Below, piece by piece: positions 8,439 through 14,415 of a DNA stretch of 64,000 nucleotides. The notes under the pieces are model-generated. The model did no database searches. It had not been told where the DNA came from and saw only the letters and a program-made list of their open reading frames with translations. The DNA lies in NCBI GenBank assembly GCA_001784635.1, contig MFRS01000003.1, positions 140,694 to 204,693 of the forward strand, written 5' to 3'. The position numbers and the translations under genes are program-made. Every line of letters starts with the position of its first letter. Position 1 is the stretch's first letter. Source of the stretch: Candidatus Micrarchaeota archaeon RBG_16_49_10. GTDB lineage: Archaea > Aenigmatarchaeota > Aenigmatarchaeia > CG10238-14.

Positions 8439-9588
8439 TTATCTTCCCCATTCCTATTATATTCAGTATCAGCACGGCGAACGTGAATATCGAGAGCCCG
8501 ACGATTACCTTGTTTGCCACATCCTTTCTGAACACTTTCTCAAGCAGCGCCTGGTAAATCAACCCCCCGTCCAATGGCAGAAGAGGCAATAGGTTTGCTA
8601 TCGCTATGTTTATGTCAAGGAAGGCCGCCCAGTTGAAGAGGTTGAAGAACCAGAAGAATATCCGGGCCCCAGTTTCTGGGTTTCCGAGGGACCTAAAACT
8701 ATCCCTGTAAATAAGCTTAGTGCTCACGTCGCTTACCCCTATGAAGGACTGCCCCTCCAGGTCAGGGTTCTCCACGGTTTTAACTGTGAACAGGCCTTCT
8801 GTCGTCCTAATATCAATCTCCGTCCCGGGGGCCGCCGAAGCCAAAATTTCCGAAAGGTCATCCACACTCCTAACCTCCTGTCCCTGTATCTCGGTTATAA
8901 TGCCCCTCAAACCCACAGCTTCGGCAGGCATCCCGGCTATCGTCTGGGAAAAGACGACGCCGTTTGCAACGAAAATCTTTGGCACAATCACGCTCATGCC
9001 AAAAATGACACCTAACAGCAGCAGGAAAACCAGGAAATTCGCAAAGCTGCCCACAGCCGCAACCTTCATCCTGGTCGATGGCCTACTCTTCCTGAACTGG
9101 TCCTCATCGGGCTCGACAAAAGCACCAGGGAAAATCAGGAACAGGATAAGCCCCAGGGACTTTATCCTTATCTTTTCGGCGGCCGCAACGAAGCCGTGGC
9201 TCAGCTCGTGTGGGACGATTATTATGAAGATCGTTATTATCCAGTACCACAATGGGATGAAGGCGACGTGCTTCTGGACGCCCTCGCTCGGCTCCCCGGG
9301 GAATATCTTAGGGAGCAGGAACTTCACGCCTGGCTCGCCTAGAGTCAGGTTCTTCAGGAGGAAGCCCATCCCGACCAAAGAGGCTATTATCGCCACGATG
9401 ATGGCGATGGACGCATAGACTTTGAAGGCTTTCGCGTGCCTCAAGCCTATCTCCCTTATCTTGTTCTTCCCCTTCTTCGTCCTCCTGGTTATCATGAAGA
9501 ACTTGAACTCTATGTTCTTCCTGTCCATTATCACCAAAACGCCCAAGACCGTCAAAAAAAGAACTATCGACAGGCTTTCAAAGTTCAT
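8413..9588 (-). CDS. site-2 protease family zinc metalloprotease with PDZ domain (M50)
   Basis: About 391 residues. Zinc-binding motif VPHELSHGF (HELSH, about residues 127-131) lies in a membrane segment, and the third ligand motif LLPLDGGLI is near residue 340. A PDZ-like region with GLRGIITEIQGQEV and a DLSEIL/PGTEI pattern sits between them. Several membrane helices flank these parts. S2P enzymes cut membrane-anchored regulators inside the bilayer. I prefer the ATG at 9588; an in-frame GTG at 9597 would add three residues. The gene overlaps S3Ae at its 3' end. Confidence 0.93.
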   Translation of the reverse strand: MNFESLSIVLFLTVLGVLVIMDRKNIEFKFFMITRRTKKGKNKIREIGLRHAKAFKVYASIAIIVAIIASLVGMGFLLKNLTLGEPGVKFLLPKIFPGEPSEGVQKHVAFIPLWYWIITIFIIIVPHELSHGFVAAAEKIRIKSLGLILFLIFPGAFVEPDEDQFRKSRPSTRMKVAAVGSFANFLVFLLLLGVIFGMSVIVPKIFVANGVVFSQTIAGMPAEAVGLRGIITEIQGQEVRSVDDLSEILASAAPGTEIDIRTTEGLFTVKTVENPDLEGQSFIGVSDVSTKLIYRDSFRSLGNPETGARIFFWFFNLFNWAAFLDINIAIANLLPLLPLDGGLIYQALLEKVFRKDVANKVIVGLSIFTFAVLILNIIGMGKIISLVSLFL

Positions 9589-9631
9589 CAAAACCACAAC
9601 TTAGTATTCTTTTGATTGGGAGAATATAAAT

Positions 9632-10063
9632 TTAGCCCAAAACTATAAGTATGGCGCCGCCCACCACGAGCAAGGCCCCCAGCGCAATCTTCAATGTGAC
9701 CTTCTCTCCCAGGAAGAGGGCTGCGAGGATTATGACGAAGACCACGCTCAACCTGTCGATTGGTGCTACCTTCGATGCCTGGCCGAGCTTCAATGCGATG
9801 AAGTAGAAGAGCCATGACAGTGCGCCAGCAACCCCGCTTAGGAGGATGTAGAAAAGTGCTTTCCGGTTGGAGAATATCTCCGGCACGTTGTGCAATTTTC
9901 CTGTCACTGCGATGGCTGCGAAAAGGAATAGGAACATAACCCCCGCCCTTACCATTGTGGCAGCGTTAGAGTCAACTCCCTGGAGACCTATCTTCCCAAA
10001 TATGGCTACCAGAGAGGCCGTCAAAGCAGAGAGCAGCGCGAATATTAGCCACGAAACTTCCAT
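9632..10063 (-). CDS. EamA/DMT superfamily transporter, half-size
   Basis: 143 residues, nearly all in five hydrophobic helices. Two EamA signatures are visible: GVAGALSWLFYFIALKLGQASKVAPIDRLSVVFVIILA in the middle and a GEKVTLKIALGALLVVGGAIL ending. Half-size EamA proteins are thought to pair as dimers and move small metabolites or lipids; no substrate can be named. The start is the ATG at 10063. A dense opposite-strand frame covers part of it but breaks the helix pattern. Confidence 0.9.
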   Translation of the reverse strand: MEVSWLIFALLSALTASLVAIFGKIGLQGVDSNAATMVRAGVMFLFLFAAIAVTGKLHNVPEIFSNRKALFYILLSGVAGALSWLFYFIALKLGQASKVAPIDRLSVVFVIILAALFLGEKVTLKIALGALLVVGGAILIVLG

Positions 10064-10105
10064 GAAGATTATTCTGTTCCCAGGTAAAAATATCTGACTT
10101 TAGCG

Positions 10106-10117
10106 ATGCAGGGGGAG
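10106..10117. repeat. direct repeat of the tRNA-Leu 3' end, copy 1
   Basis: ATGCAGGGGGAG. The same 12 bases occur at 10955-10966 and 11891-11902, the last being the 3' end of tRNA-Leu read on the plus strand. The toxin-antitoxin pair lies between copies 1 and 2. Such repeats are what integration at a tRNA 3' end leaves behind. Confidence 0.7.
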
Positions 10118-10127
10118 TGCGTTTCAA

Positions 10128-10205
10128 TTGTATTCAGGTTTTTCATGAATGTTAAACTGGGTTCATGTGCCTATTTAGGCTACACTAAAGTTGTATTCAA
10201 GTTTT
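10128..10205. repeat. pair of 15-bp direct repeats upstream of the antitoxin gene
   Basis: TTGTATTCAGGTTTT at 10128-10142 and TTGTATTCAAGTTTT at 10191-10205 differ at one base and are 63 bp apart. The second copy ends just before the TATA-like box of the antitoxin gene. RHH antitoxins often bind repeated operators, so this is a candidate operator pair; that role is inferred. Confidence 0.45.
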
Positions 10206-10213
10206 GAGGAAGA

Positions 10214-10251
10214 TAAATATATAAGTATACTATGGTAATACTTTTAGGTGA
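10214..10251 (+). promoter_or_regulatory. promoter and ribosome binding site of the toxin-antitoxin pair
   Basis: A TATA-like stretch TAAATATATAA at 10214-10224 is followed by AGGTGA at 10246-10251, four bases before the ATG at 10256. The Shine-Dalgarno match decides the antitoxin start in favour of 10256 rather than the earlier in-frame ATG at 10232. Confidence 0.5.
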
Positions 10252-10255
10252 TTAT

Positions 10256-10450
10256 ATGGAAACTATCCCAGCAAAAGTCACTGAAAAATTGGTATTAGAG
10301 ATGGACGAATTGATAAAAGAAGGTTGGTATGCCAACAGGTCCGAATTAATCAGAGATGCCATTAGGGAAATGGTTAAAAGAGTCAAGATAGAGATGCTAG
10401 AGCAGGCTATAAGGGAAGATGTGGAATGGGGTCTGCATGGGAAAAATTGA
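10256..10450 (+). CDS. ribbon-helix-helix antitoxin
   Basis: 64 residues from the preferred ATG at 10256. An N-terminal beta strand (ETIPAKVTEKLVLEMDELI) and helix-turn-helix (NRSELIRDAIREMVKRV) form the RHH DNA-binding pattern. The C-terminal part (EMLEQAIREDVEWGLHG) would bind the toxin. It overlaps the PIN toxin start by 14 bp, which couples their translation. Paired 15-bp repeats upstream may be its operator. Confidence 0.85.
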   Translation: METIPAKVTEKLVLEMDELIKEGWYANRSELIRDAIREMVKRVKIEMLEQAIREDVEWGLHGKN

Positions 10451-10946
10451 GACAGCAATATCGAATTCTGGCCCATTAATTCATTTGTCGCAAATAGAGT
10501 CTTTTGGGCTTCTAGGTATAATAAAAAACATTTATATCACAAAAGAAGTTTTTGATGAAGTCTGCTCTTTCAGCTTGCCTGGAAGCAAGGAAGTGAAAAA
10601 ATCCAGCAATATAAAAGTTAAAGACTTGAACTATAAGGCTAAGGATTTATCCAGGCTAATTTCTGACAAATATTCGTTAGACTTGGGCGAGGCCACATCA
10701 ATATCACTCGCAAAGCAGGAGAAAATAAACCTCTTCCTTACGGATGACCTTTCTGCTAAAGTTGTCGCCAAAGAGTTTGGTTTGCAAGTTCATGGGTCAA
10801 TCGGTATAATTTTGAGAGCCTTCAGAGTTGGCGTTCTAAAAAAACAGGACGTGATAAGGTCAGTCCAAAATTTGCACAAAAAATCCAGCATGTTTATAAC
10901 GGCAGACCTAATCAGCTATGTGATTAAACAGATAGAAAAGGCCTAA
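10437..10946 (+). CDS. PIN-domain toxin (DUF3368-like)
   Basis: 169 residues from the ATG at 10437. The N-terminal strand AISNSGPLIHLSQI matches DUF3368, in which the first acidic position is often Asn. The middle helix has DLGEATSISLA (acidic Glu) and the next strand has NLFLTDDLSAKVVA (Asp pair). PIN toxins are metal-dependent RNases. The gene overlaps the RHH antitoxin. The pair lies between two copies of the tRNA-Leu 3' end, suggesting it arrived as part of an integrated element. Confidence 0.85.
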   Translation: MGKIETAISNSGPLIHLSQIESFGLLGIIKNIYITKEVFDEVCSFSLPGSKEVKKSSNIKVKDLNYKAKDLSRLISDKYSLDLGEATSISLAKQEKINLFLTDDLSAKVVAKEFGLQVHGSIGIILRAFRVGVLKKQDVIRSVQNLHKKSSMFITADLISYVIKQIEKA

Positions 10947-10954
10947 AAATCTCT

Positions 10955-10966
10955 ATGCAGGGGGAG
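10955..10966. repeat. direct repeat of the tRNA-Leu 3' end, copy 2
   Basis: ATGCAGGGGGAG, identical to copies at 10106 and 11891. It separates the toxin-antitoxin segment from the segment carrying the 11055-11798 gene, and directly precedes one arm of an inverted repeat. Confidence 0.7.
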
Positions 10967-10967
10967 C

Positions 10968-10993
10968 GCAGACTCGTTATAAGAGGGAGCACA
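10968..10993. repeat. left arm of 26-bp imperfect inverted repeat
   Basis: The segment contains ACTCGTT and AGGGAGCACA and matches the reverse complement of 11869-11894 at 22 of 26 positions by eye. The two arms enclose the gene at 11055-11798 and abut the 12-bp direct repeats. Confidence 0.65.
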
Positions 10994-11054
10994 CTCAAGA
11001 CGAAAGAGAAATAACTTTTGAAGTAGGAAAGAGTTTCTATAAATAATTCACATA

Positions 11055-11798
11055 CTATACTATTTCAAATTCTTTCTCTAGAAACTTGATTTCATATTGA
11101 TTTTCCCAAGGTCTAAAATCAGGTTCTTCTTCTGGACATTCTGTCCTATATTCAAATCTAAACTTGTATCTCCCCGAATCTACTAAATGGTTCATATAAC
11201 ATGTATAGGTATCACCATTTGAACAATCGACAGTATCATAGACAATTTCTCTTTGGTCCCAGTGGAAGAATTCCTGTGAATCTGAGATTTCACATATTGG
11301 AGTTGGAAATCCTGCTATGCAACCAATTGGACCATTTTCACAAATATCATTACATAAACCAACGCACCCTGGTTTTAAAAGTAATTTTTCCCAATTACCA
11401 TTTTCATATCTGAAAACACTCCAAGAACCAGCACTATTTAGATAGATATTTTCATCTGTTCTTACAATAGCACTTATTTCTTCAAATTTGGCAAATTTGG
11501 TTTCCATTTCTATTTTCAATTCATTTTTTTCTTCTGTATCGCATATCGAATTATAATTATTATCGAGGCAACAAGAACTTCCAACTAATATATACGGTTT
11601 ATTACACACTACTTTTCCTGATTTGAGCTCTCGAATTCTTAATTCTAACTGGCCATTTTCGTTTTGTAAATTTTTAATTTCAGATAACAATCCCTCGTTG
11701 CTCTTTTGATTTTGGTTGATTACATAAAATAATCCTATTATAGCCAATAAAGAGACCATTCCAAATATAATTAAGAGAGTATTATTAGATTTTTTCAT
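11055..11798 (-). CDS. secreted or anchored Cys-containing protein, unknown function
   Basis: 247 residues. One hydrophobic helix at about residues 7-25 is followed by a short coiled coil (LLSEIKNLQNENGQLELRIREL) and then a Cys-rich ectodomain. The segment ILVGSSCCLDNNYNSICDTEE resembles a Cys/Asp motif I associate with secreted proteins of DPANN archaea. Six or more further Cys could form disulfides. The sequence is strongly A/T-rich and lies between inverted-repeat arms and tRNA-Leu-derived direct repeats, so it looks like cargo of a mobile segment. No enzyme motif was seen. Confidence 0.75.
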   Translation of the reverse strand: MKKSNNTLLIIFGMVSLLAIIGLFYVINQNQKSNEGLLSEIKNLQNENGQLELRIRELKSGKVVCNKPYILVGSSCCLDNNYNSICDTEEKNELKIEMETKFAKFEEISAIVRTDENIYLNSAGSWSVFRYENGNWEKLLLKPGCVGLCNDICENGPIGCIAGFPTPICEISDSQEFFHWDQREIVYDTVDCSNGDTYTCYMNHLVDSGRYKFRFEYRTECPEEEPDFRPWENQYEIKFLEKEFEIV

Positions 11799-11868
11799 AT
11801 GTTGAAATATAGGATTACATATTTAAAATGGATTGAACTCTCTAAAAACGTACTTATATTTAAGTGTC

Positions 11869-11894
11869 TGTGCTCCCTGATAAAACGAGTATGC
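11869..11894. repeat. right arm of 26-bp imperfect inverted repeat
   Basis: Contains TGTGCTCCCT and AACGAGT; it is the inverted partner of 10968-10993 (22 of 26 matches). It runs into the 3' end of tRNA-Leu, so it would also lie just downstream of the tRNA transcript. Confidence 0.65.
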
Positions 11895-11902
11895 AGGGGG
11901 AG
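11891..11902. repeat. direct repeat at the tRNA-Leu 3' end, copy 3
   Basis: ATGCAGGGGGAG; all but the first base belong to the tRNA-Leu acceptor and T-stem 3' strand. It is the probable original copy from which 10106 and 10955 derive. Confidence 0.7.
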
Positions 11903-11975
11903 AGATTTGAACTCTCGAACCCACTAAGGGACAGGCTTCTAAGGCCTGCGCCGTTGGCCGCTTGGCTACCCCTGC
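11892..11975 (-). tRNA. tRNA-Leu (anticodon TAG)
   Basis: Minus-strand cloverleaf with acceptor GCAGGGG/CCCCTGC and discriminator A. The anticodon stem is CAGGC/GCCTG with loop CTTAGAA, giving anticodon TAG. A long class II variable arm (TCCCTTAGTGGGTTC) and T-arm GAGAG/CTCTC with loop TTCAAAT complete it. 84 nt, no intron. Its 3' end is repeated downstream. Confidence 0.95.
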
Positions 11976-12016
11976 TTCAAAAATAATTATAAGGCGTAGG
12001 ATTTAAACTAATAAAA

Positions 12017-12202
12017 ATGGGATGCGTAACATTTTACATGAAGGTGCAGTGCAGCAGATGCGCTAAGGGTGTCAGCAAGGCCGTTTACGAGCATTCAAAG
12101 GCCAAGTACGGCAAGCCGCTGTGTTTCGATTGCCAGACCATCCTGAATTCAGGCAAGACTTTCAAGGAGAGGTTCAGGATAGTGGACACTATTGTTGATT
12201 AG
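12017..12202 (+). CDS. small zinc-ribbon protein
   Basis: 61 residues from the ATG at 12017, or 54 from the ATG at 12038, which puts the first Cys near the N-terminus. Two CxxC knuckles, CSRC and CFDC, are 22 residues apart and enclose a basic stretch (AVYEHSKAKYGK). The C-terminus (KTFKERFRIVDTIVD) is short and mixed. It probably binds zinc and a nucleic acid or protein partner. It lies between tRNA-Leu and the tRNA-Glu gene on the opposite strand and its stop is 2 bp from the tRNA 3' end. The family is not recognised. Confidence 0.65.
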   Translation: MGCVTFYMKVQCSRCAKGVSKAVYEHSKAKYGKPLCFDCQTILNSGKTFKERFRIVDTIVD

Positions 12203-12204
12203 GA

Positions 12205-12301
12205 TGCTCCCGACGGGATTTGAACCCGTGTCTATGGCTCGAAAGGCCACTATCCTATCGGTTTTAAACTATGTTAAATGACCGGGCTAGACTACGGGAG
12301 C
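12205..12301 (-). tRNA. tRNA-Glu (anticodon TTC) with an intron in the D-loop
   Basis: Minus strand: acceptor GCTCCCG/CGGGAGC, discriminator A; anticodon stem GTGGC/GCCAT with loop CTTTCGA, giving TTC; T-arm ACGGG/CCCGT with loop TTCAAAT. The D-arm is interrupted: removal of 12257-12278 (22 nt) gives a D-loop of 13 nt flanked by GTC and GAT, the length and pattern I recall for archaeal tRNA-Glu. The anticodon loop itself has no insert. The 5' seven bases of the acceptor and the next few encode the last codons of the endonuclease gene at 12287-12922. Confidence 0.9.
12257..12278 (-). other. non-canonical tRNA intron in the D-loop of tRNA-Glu
   Basis: On the minus strand the 5' exon ends CCCGGTCA and the 3' exon starts AGGATAG. 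The exon CGGT pairs with intron ACCG to give a 4-bp central helix, with CAT and ATA as the bulges of a relaxed bulge-helix-bulge. An inner TTTAA/TTAAA stem closes the intron hairpin. The exact splice sites could shift by one or two bases. Confidence 0.75.
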
Positions 12302-12922
12302 TTTCATAAAACTTTCATATCTTTTTATATGTTTTATGTTTTTAAATCCCACTACTTTTTTGAATTTTTTTACCATCGCTCTATCGTAGATATATATTTG
12401 CGGAGTTTCGCTTCCAAAAGTCCACTTAGTGGTTCTGATACCTAAAACTTTCATACAACCTGAGAAGTCGACCATCAGTTTTGGCATTTTAGTCTTTAGA
12501 GAAATACAGGGATGGTCCCTTTTAGGTAAACAATAGACTGACCCATCAGTGTCAATAAGGCCTCTTAAAAACGCTTCCATGAAATCTGTGTTTTTGGAAA
12601 CCCAATCAGGTATCCCTAGGTTATTATTAATTTTATTACCTCTTTTTAGACCGAAGTTTTCTAGTAAAAATACCAAACTCCTATTTTGGTTCAATAGCGC
12701 TATACCATTGAAATTTTTGTATCTTTTAATATGAAAACTGAAACCGAGGGTTTGTTCAAACAATGGTTTAACATAATTAACTAAATACTCATAATCATCA
12801 CTCAAATGCCCAGAAACAGTAGTTTGATAGACTTTTCGTCTTTTATCCACATATATACAACCATCCCCTGTCATAATGCCAAAAATTTCTGCCAAATTTC
12901 GCGTTTTTTCTATCATTTCCAT
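12287..12922 (-). CDS. LAGLIDADG homing endonuclease between two tRNA genes
   Basis: 211 residues with two LAGLIDADG helices: LAEIFGIMTGDGCIYVD near residue 10 and FLRGLIDTDGSVYC near residue 118. Both carry the acidic residue (GDG, TDG) needed for DNA cutting, so a one-chain, two-motif enzyme is expected. It is A/T-rich compared with neighbours. The final codons (A-P-V-V-stop) are written in the first bases of tRNA-Glu, so the gene overlaps that tRNA by 15 bp. The gene upstream on the same strand is the intron-containing tRNA-Val. It is not inside either intron, which are far too short to hold it. The start is ATG at 12922, with no clear Shine-Dalgarno. Confidence 0.88.
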   Translation of the reverse strand: MEMIEKTRNLAEIFGIMTGDGCIYVDKRRKVYQTTVSGHLSDDYEYLVNYVKPLFEQTLGFSFHIKRYKNFNGIALLNQNRSLVFLLENFGLKRGNKINNNLGIPDWVSKNTDFMEAFLRGLIDTDGSVYCLPKRDHPCISLKTKMPKLMVDFSGCMKVLGIRTTKWTFGSETPQIYIYDRAMVKKFKKVVGFKNIKHIKRYESFMKAPVV

Positions 12923-12989
12923 GTTTCATGATTAAAAAATAATCATAATTATCTTTGGCGACAGGGTAGGGTTTGGATAAAAAAAAAAA

Positions 12990-13086
12990 TGGGCCGAGCA
13001 GGACTCGAACCTGCGATTTGCGGTTGCCAAAACAGGCAAATTCCGCCACGTCAAGGCGGCGTCTTAACCAACTGGACCATCGGCCC
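12990..13086 (-). tRNA. tRNA-Val (anticodon GAC) with an intron in the variable loop
   Basis: Minus strand: acceptor GGGCCGA/TCGGCCC, discriminator A; D-arm GTCC..GAC; anticodon stem CCGCC/GGCGG with loop TTGACGT, giving GAC; T-arm GCAGG/CCTGC with loop TTCGAGT. Between anticodon and T stems are 28 nt, but tRNA-Val needs about 5. Removing 13018-13040 (23 nt) leaves variable loop AAATC and a 74-nt mature tRNA. It is the gene just upstream of the homing-endonuclease gene. Confidence 0.9.
13018..13040 (-). other. non-canonical tRNA intron in the variable loop of tRNA-Val
   Basis: A good bulge-helix-bulge: exon GCGG pairs with intron CCGC (4 bp), with three-base bulges AAT and AAA on opposite strands, and an inner TTGCC/GGCAA stem with a six-base loop. 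Cutting after the second base of each bulge gives the expected five-base variable loop. Confidence 0.85.
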
Positions 13087-13132
13087 CCAATACAATTATA
13101 CTTCGGCCATTAAATTTTAATCGTTTTTCCAG

Positions 13133-13660
13133 CTAACCTTTGAATCCAACCACTTTGAGCTGCGGGTAGGCGACCCTTTTATACACCAATCCCATGAGCT
13201 TTGAGATTACCCTCACCACAAAAAATGGGTTCTTCTCATCCAGAAAAAGGTATTCAGCACCTATCCTTTCCATCTTCAAACTCCTTAGGTGGTTTTCGAG
13301 ATGCCAGGGCGTGTAAAGCGCGTAATGCCTGTCCTCTTCCCCGTAGCTGATTCTCTCATACCTGCCGAAATGGGCTCCGGAAAATGGTGTGTGCCACCCC
13401 CAGAAGCTCGCGTTGTCCGTTATTAAAATCAGCTTACCGCCTTTCTTGAGGACTCTGATCATCTCTTCCAGAGCCTTGTTCGGGTTTTTCAGGTGCTCAA
13501 AAAGGTTTTCAGAGTACACCTCGTCGAAAAACCTATCAGGAAAAGGCAATTTCCCCCTTTCCACATCGCACTTGATTACGCCCTTCCTCTGCGGATAGAG
13601 GTCGATGAAATGCGTCCCAAACGTCTGGTGGGCGCACCCCACGTTCAATATTTTTTCCAT
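13133..13660 (-). CDS. class I SAM-dependent methyltransferase
   Basis: 175 residues. The SAM-binding start ILNVGCAHQTFG is followed by DVERGKLPFPDRFFDEVYSENLFEHLKNP (motif II/III of the Methyltransf_11 type) and IRVLKKGGKLILITDN. This is the layout of small UbiE-like methyltransferases; the substrate is unknown. The N-terminus begins almost at motif I, which is shorter than usual. It lies between tRNA-Val and tRNA-Ser on the same strand. Confidence 0.88.
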   Translation of the reverse strand: MEKILNVGCAHQTFGTHFIDLYPQRKGVIKCDVERGKLPFPDRFFDEVYSENLFEHLKNPNKALEEMIRVLKKGGKLILITDNASFWGWHTPFSGAHFGRYERISYGEEDRHYALYTPWHLENHLRSLKMERIGAEYLFLDEKNPFFVVRVISKLMGLVYKRVAYPQLKVVGFKG

Positions 13661-13682
13661 TGCTAATACCCCTGAAAGACAG

Positions 13683-13766
13683 CGTCGAGGCCGGGATTTG
13701 AACCCGGAAGGAGCAAGCTCCGCTAGCTTAGCAGGCTAGTGCCCTACCTGATTAGGCGACCTCGAC
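13683..13766 (-). tRNA. tRNA-Ser (anticodon GCT)
   Basis: Minus-strand cloverleaf with acceptor GTCGAGG/CCTCGAC and discriminator G, normal for Ser. The anticodon stem CTAGC/GCTAG has loop CTGCTAA, giving GCT. A class II variable arm (CGGAGCTTGCTCCTT) and T-arm CCGGG/CCCGG with loop TTCAAAT follow. 84 nt, no intron. Confidence 0.95.
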
Positions 13767-13879
13767 CCATTAAACTAAATTGGCGTTAAAAATTAAATTG
13801 TTACCACGCCTCCCGACAAAAGAATTAATCCTTAAAACTTAATAAAGAAAATATCTAATATATTTAGGAGGTTAATGGC

Positions 13880-14152
13880 ATGCCGATAACAGTGAAGGAC
13901 ATTTCTGAGATGTTTGGCAAGGACGTTTTCACCGACAAGGGCCTGTACTGCGGGAAGCTATCCGACGTCGAGTTCGACCTTTCTAGGTTCAAAGTGAAAT
14001 CGCTCATAATAGAGGTCGCCAAGGGCACTTTTTTGGGTAAAATGGTTGGGAGCAAGAAGGGAATAATCGTCCCATACGCTATGATACAGTCGATTGGCGA
14101 CGTGGTCTTGATAAAGCACATTTCTGCGCCTTTGCCTGAAGAAGGTAGTTAG
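13880..14152 (+). CDS. PRC-barrel domain protein
   Basis: 90 residues covering a single PRC-barrel: VKDISEMFGKDVFTDKGLYCGKLSDVEFDLSRFKVKSLIIEV, then a KGIIVPYAMIQSIGDVVLI ending. Archaeal stand-alone PRC-barrels often sit with cell-division or RNA-processing genes, but their roles are mostly unknown. A strong AGGAGG (13866-13871) lies eight bases before the ATG. The next gene, PqqD-like, starts two bases after the stop, so the two are likely one operon. Confidence 0.9.
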   Translation: MPITVKDISEMFGKDVFTDKGLYCGKLSDVEFDLSRFKVKSLIIEVAKGTFLGKMVGSKKGIIVPYAMIQSIGDVVLIKHISAPLPEEGS

Positions 14153-14154
14153 AA

Positions 14155-14415
14155 TTGGATTTACCCAAGAAGACGAAAGAGATGGCATGGTCTAAACTAG
14201 GAGAGACCTATATTTTGGTAGACCCTGCCACTAACAAGACCTTCAACATCGATACGACATCCTTCCTCATATGGGTTCAATGCGACGGCAAGACCTCAGT
14301 GGAGGACATGACCGACATATTCTCAGTCAACGGGAACAGGGACATCGTAAAAGCCGCGATAGTGGGCATAATAGACAAGCTCAAGGACTATGGGCTGGTT
14401 TCGCTTTCATCTTAG
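14155..14415 (+). CDS. PqqD-like small protein
   Basis: 86 residues. The pattern WSKLGETYILVDPATNKTFNIDTTSFLIWVQCDGKTSVEDM matches the PqqD/HPr-rel-A family, which serves as a peptide-binding chaperone for radical SAM enzymes elsewhere. No radical SAM or peptide partner is near, so its role here is open. The start is TTG at 14155, just after the PRC-barrel stop. It overlaps the convergent aIF5A gene by 9 bp. Confidence 0.8.
   Translation: MDLPKKTKEMAWSKLGETYILVDPATNKTFNIDTTSFLIWVQCDGKTSVEDMTDIFSVNGNRDIVKAAIVGIIDKLKDYGLVSLSS

Noticed and set aside
10968..11894. Insertion sequence
   Set aside because: Inverted repeats and direct repeats are present but no transposase gene, so only a possible non-autonomous element is claimed.
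12843..13049. Minus-strand frame of 68 codons running through tRNA-Val
   Set aside because: It is a frame shadow of the tRNA and the homing-endonuclease N-terminus, with no conserved features.
12990..13086. tRNA-Val read as a class II tRNA with a long variable arm
   Set aside because: The anticodon GAC is Val, which has a short variable loop, and the insert folds as a bulge-helix-bulge whose removal leaves five bases.
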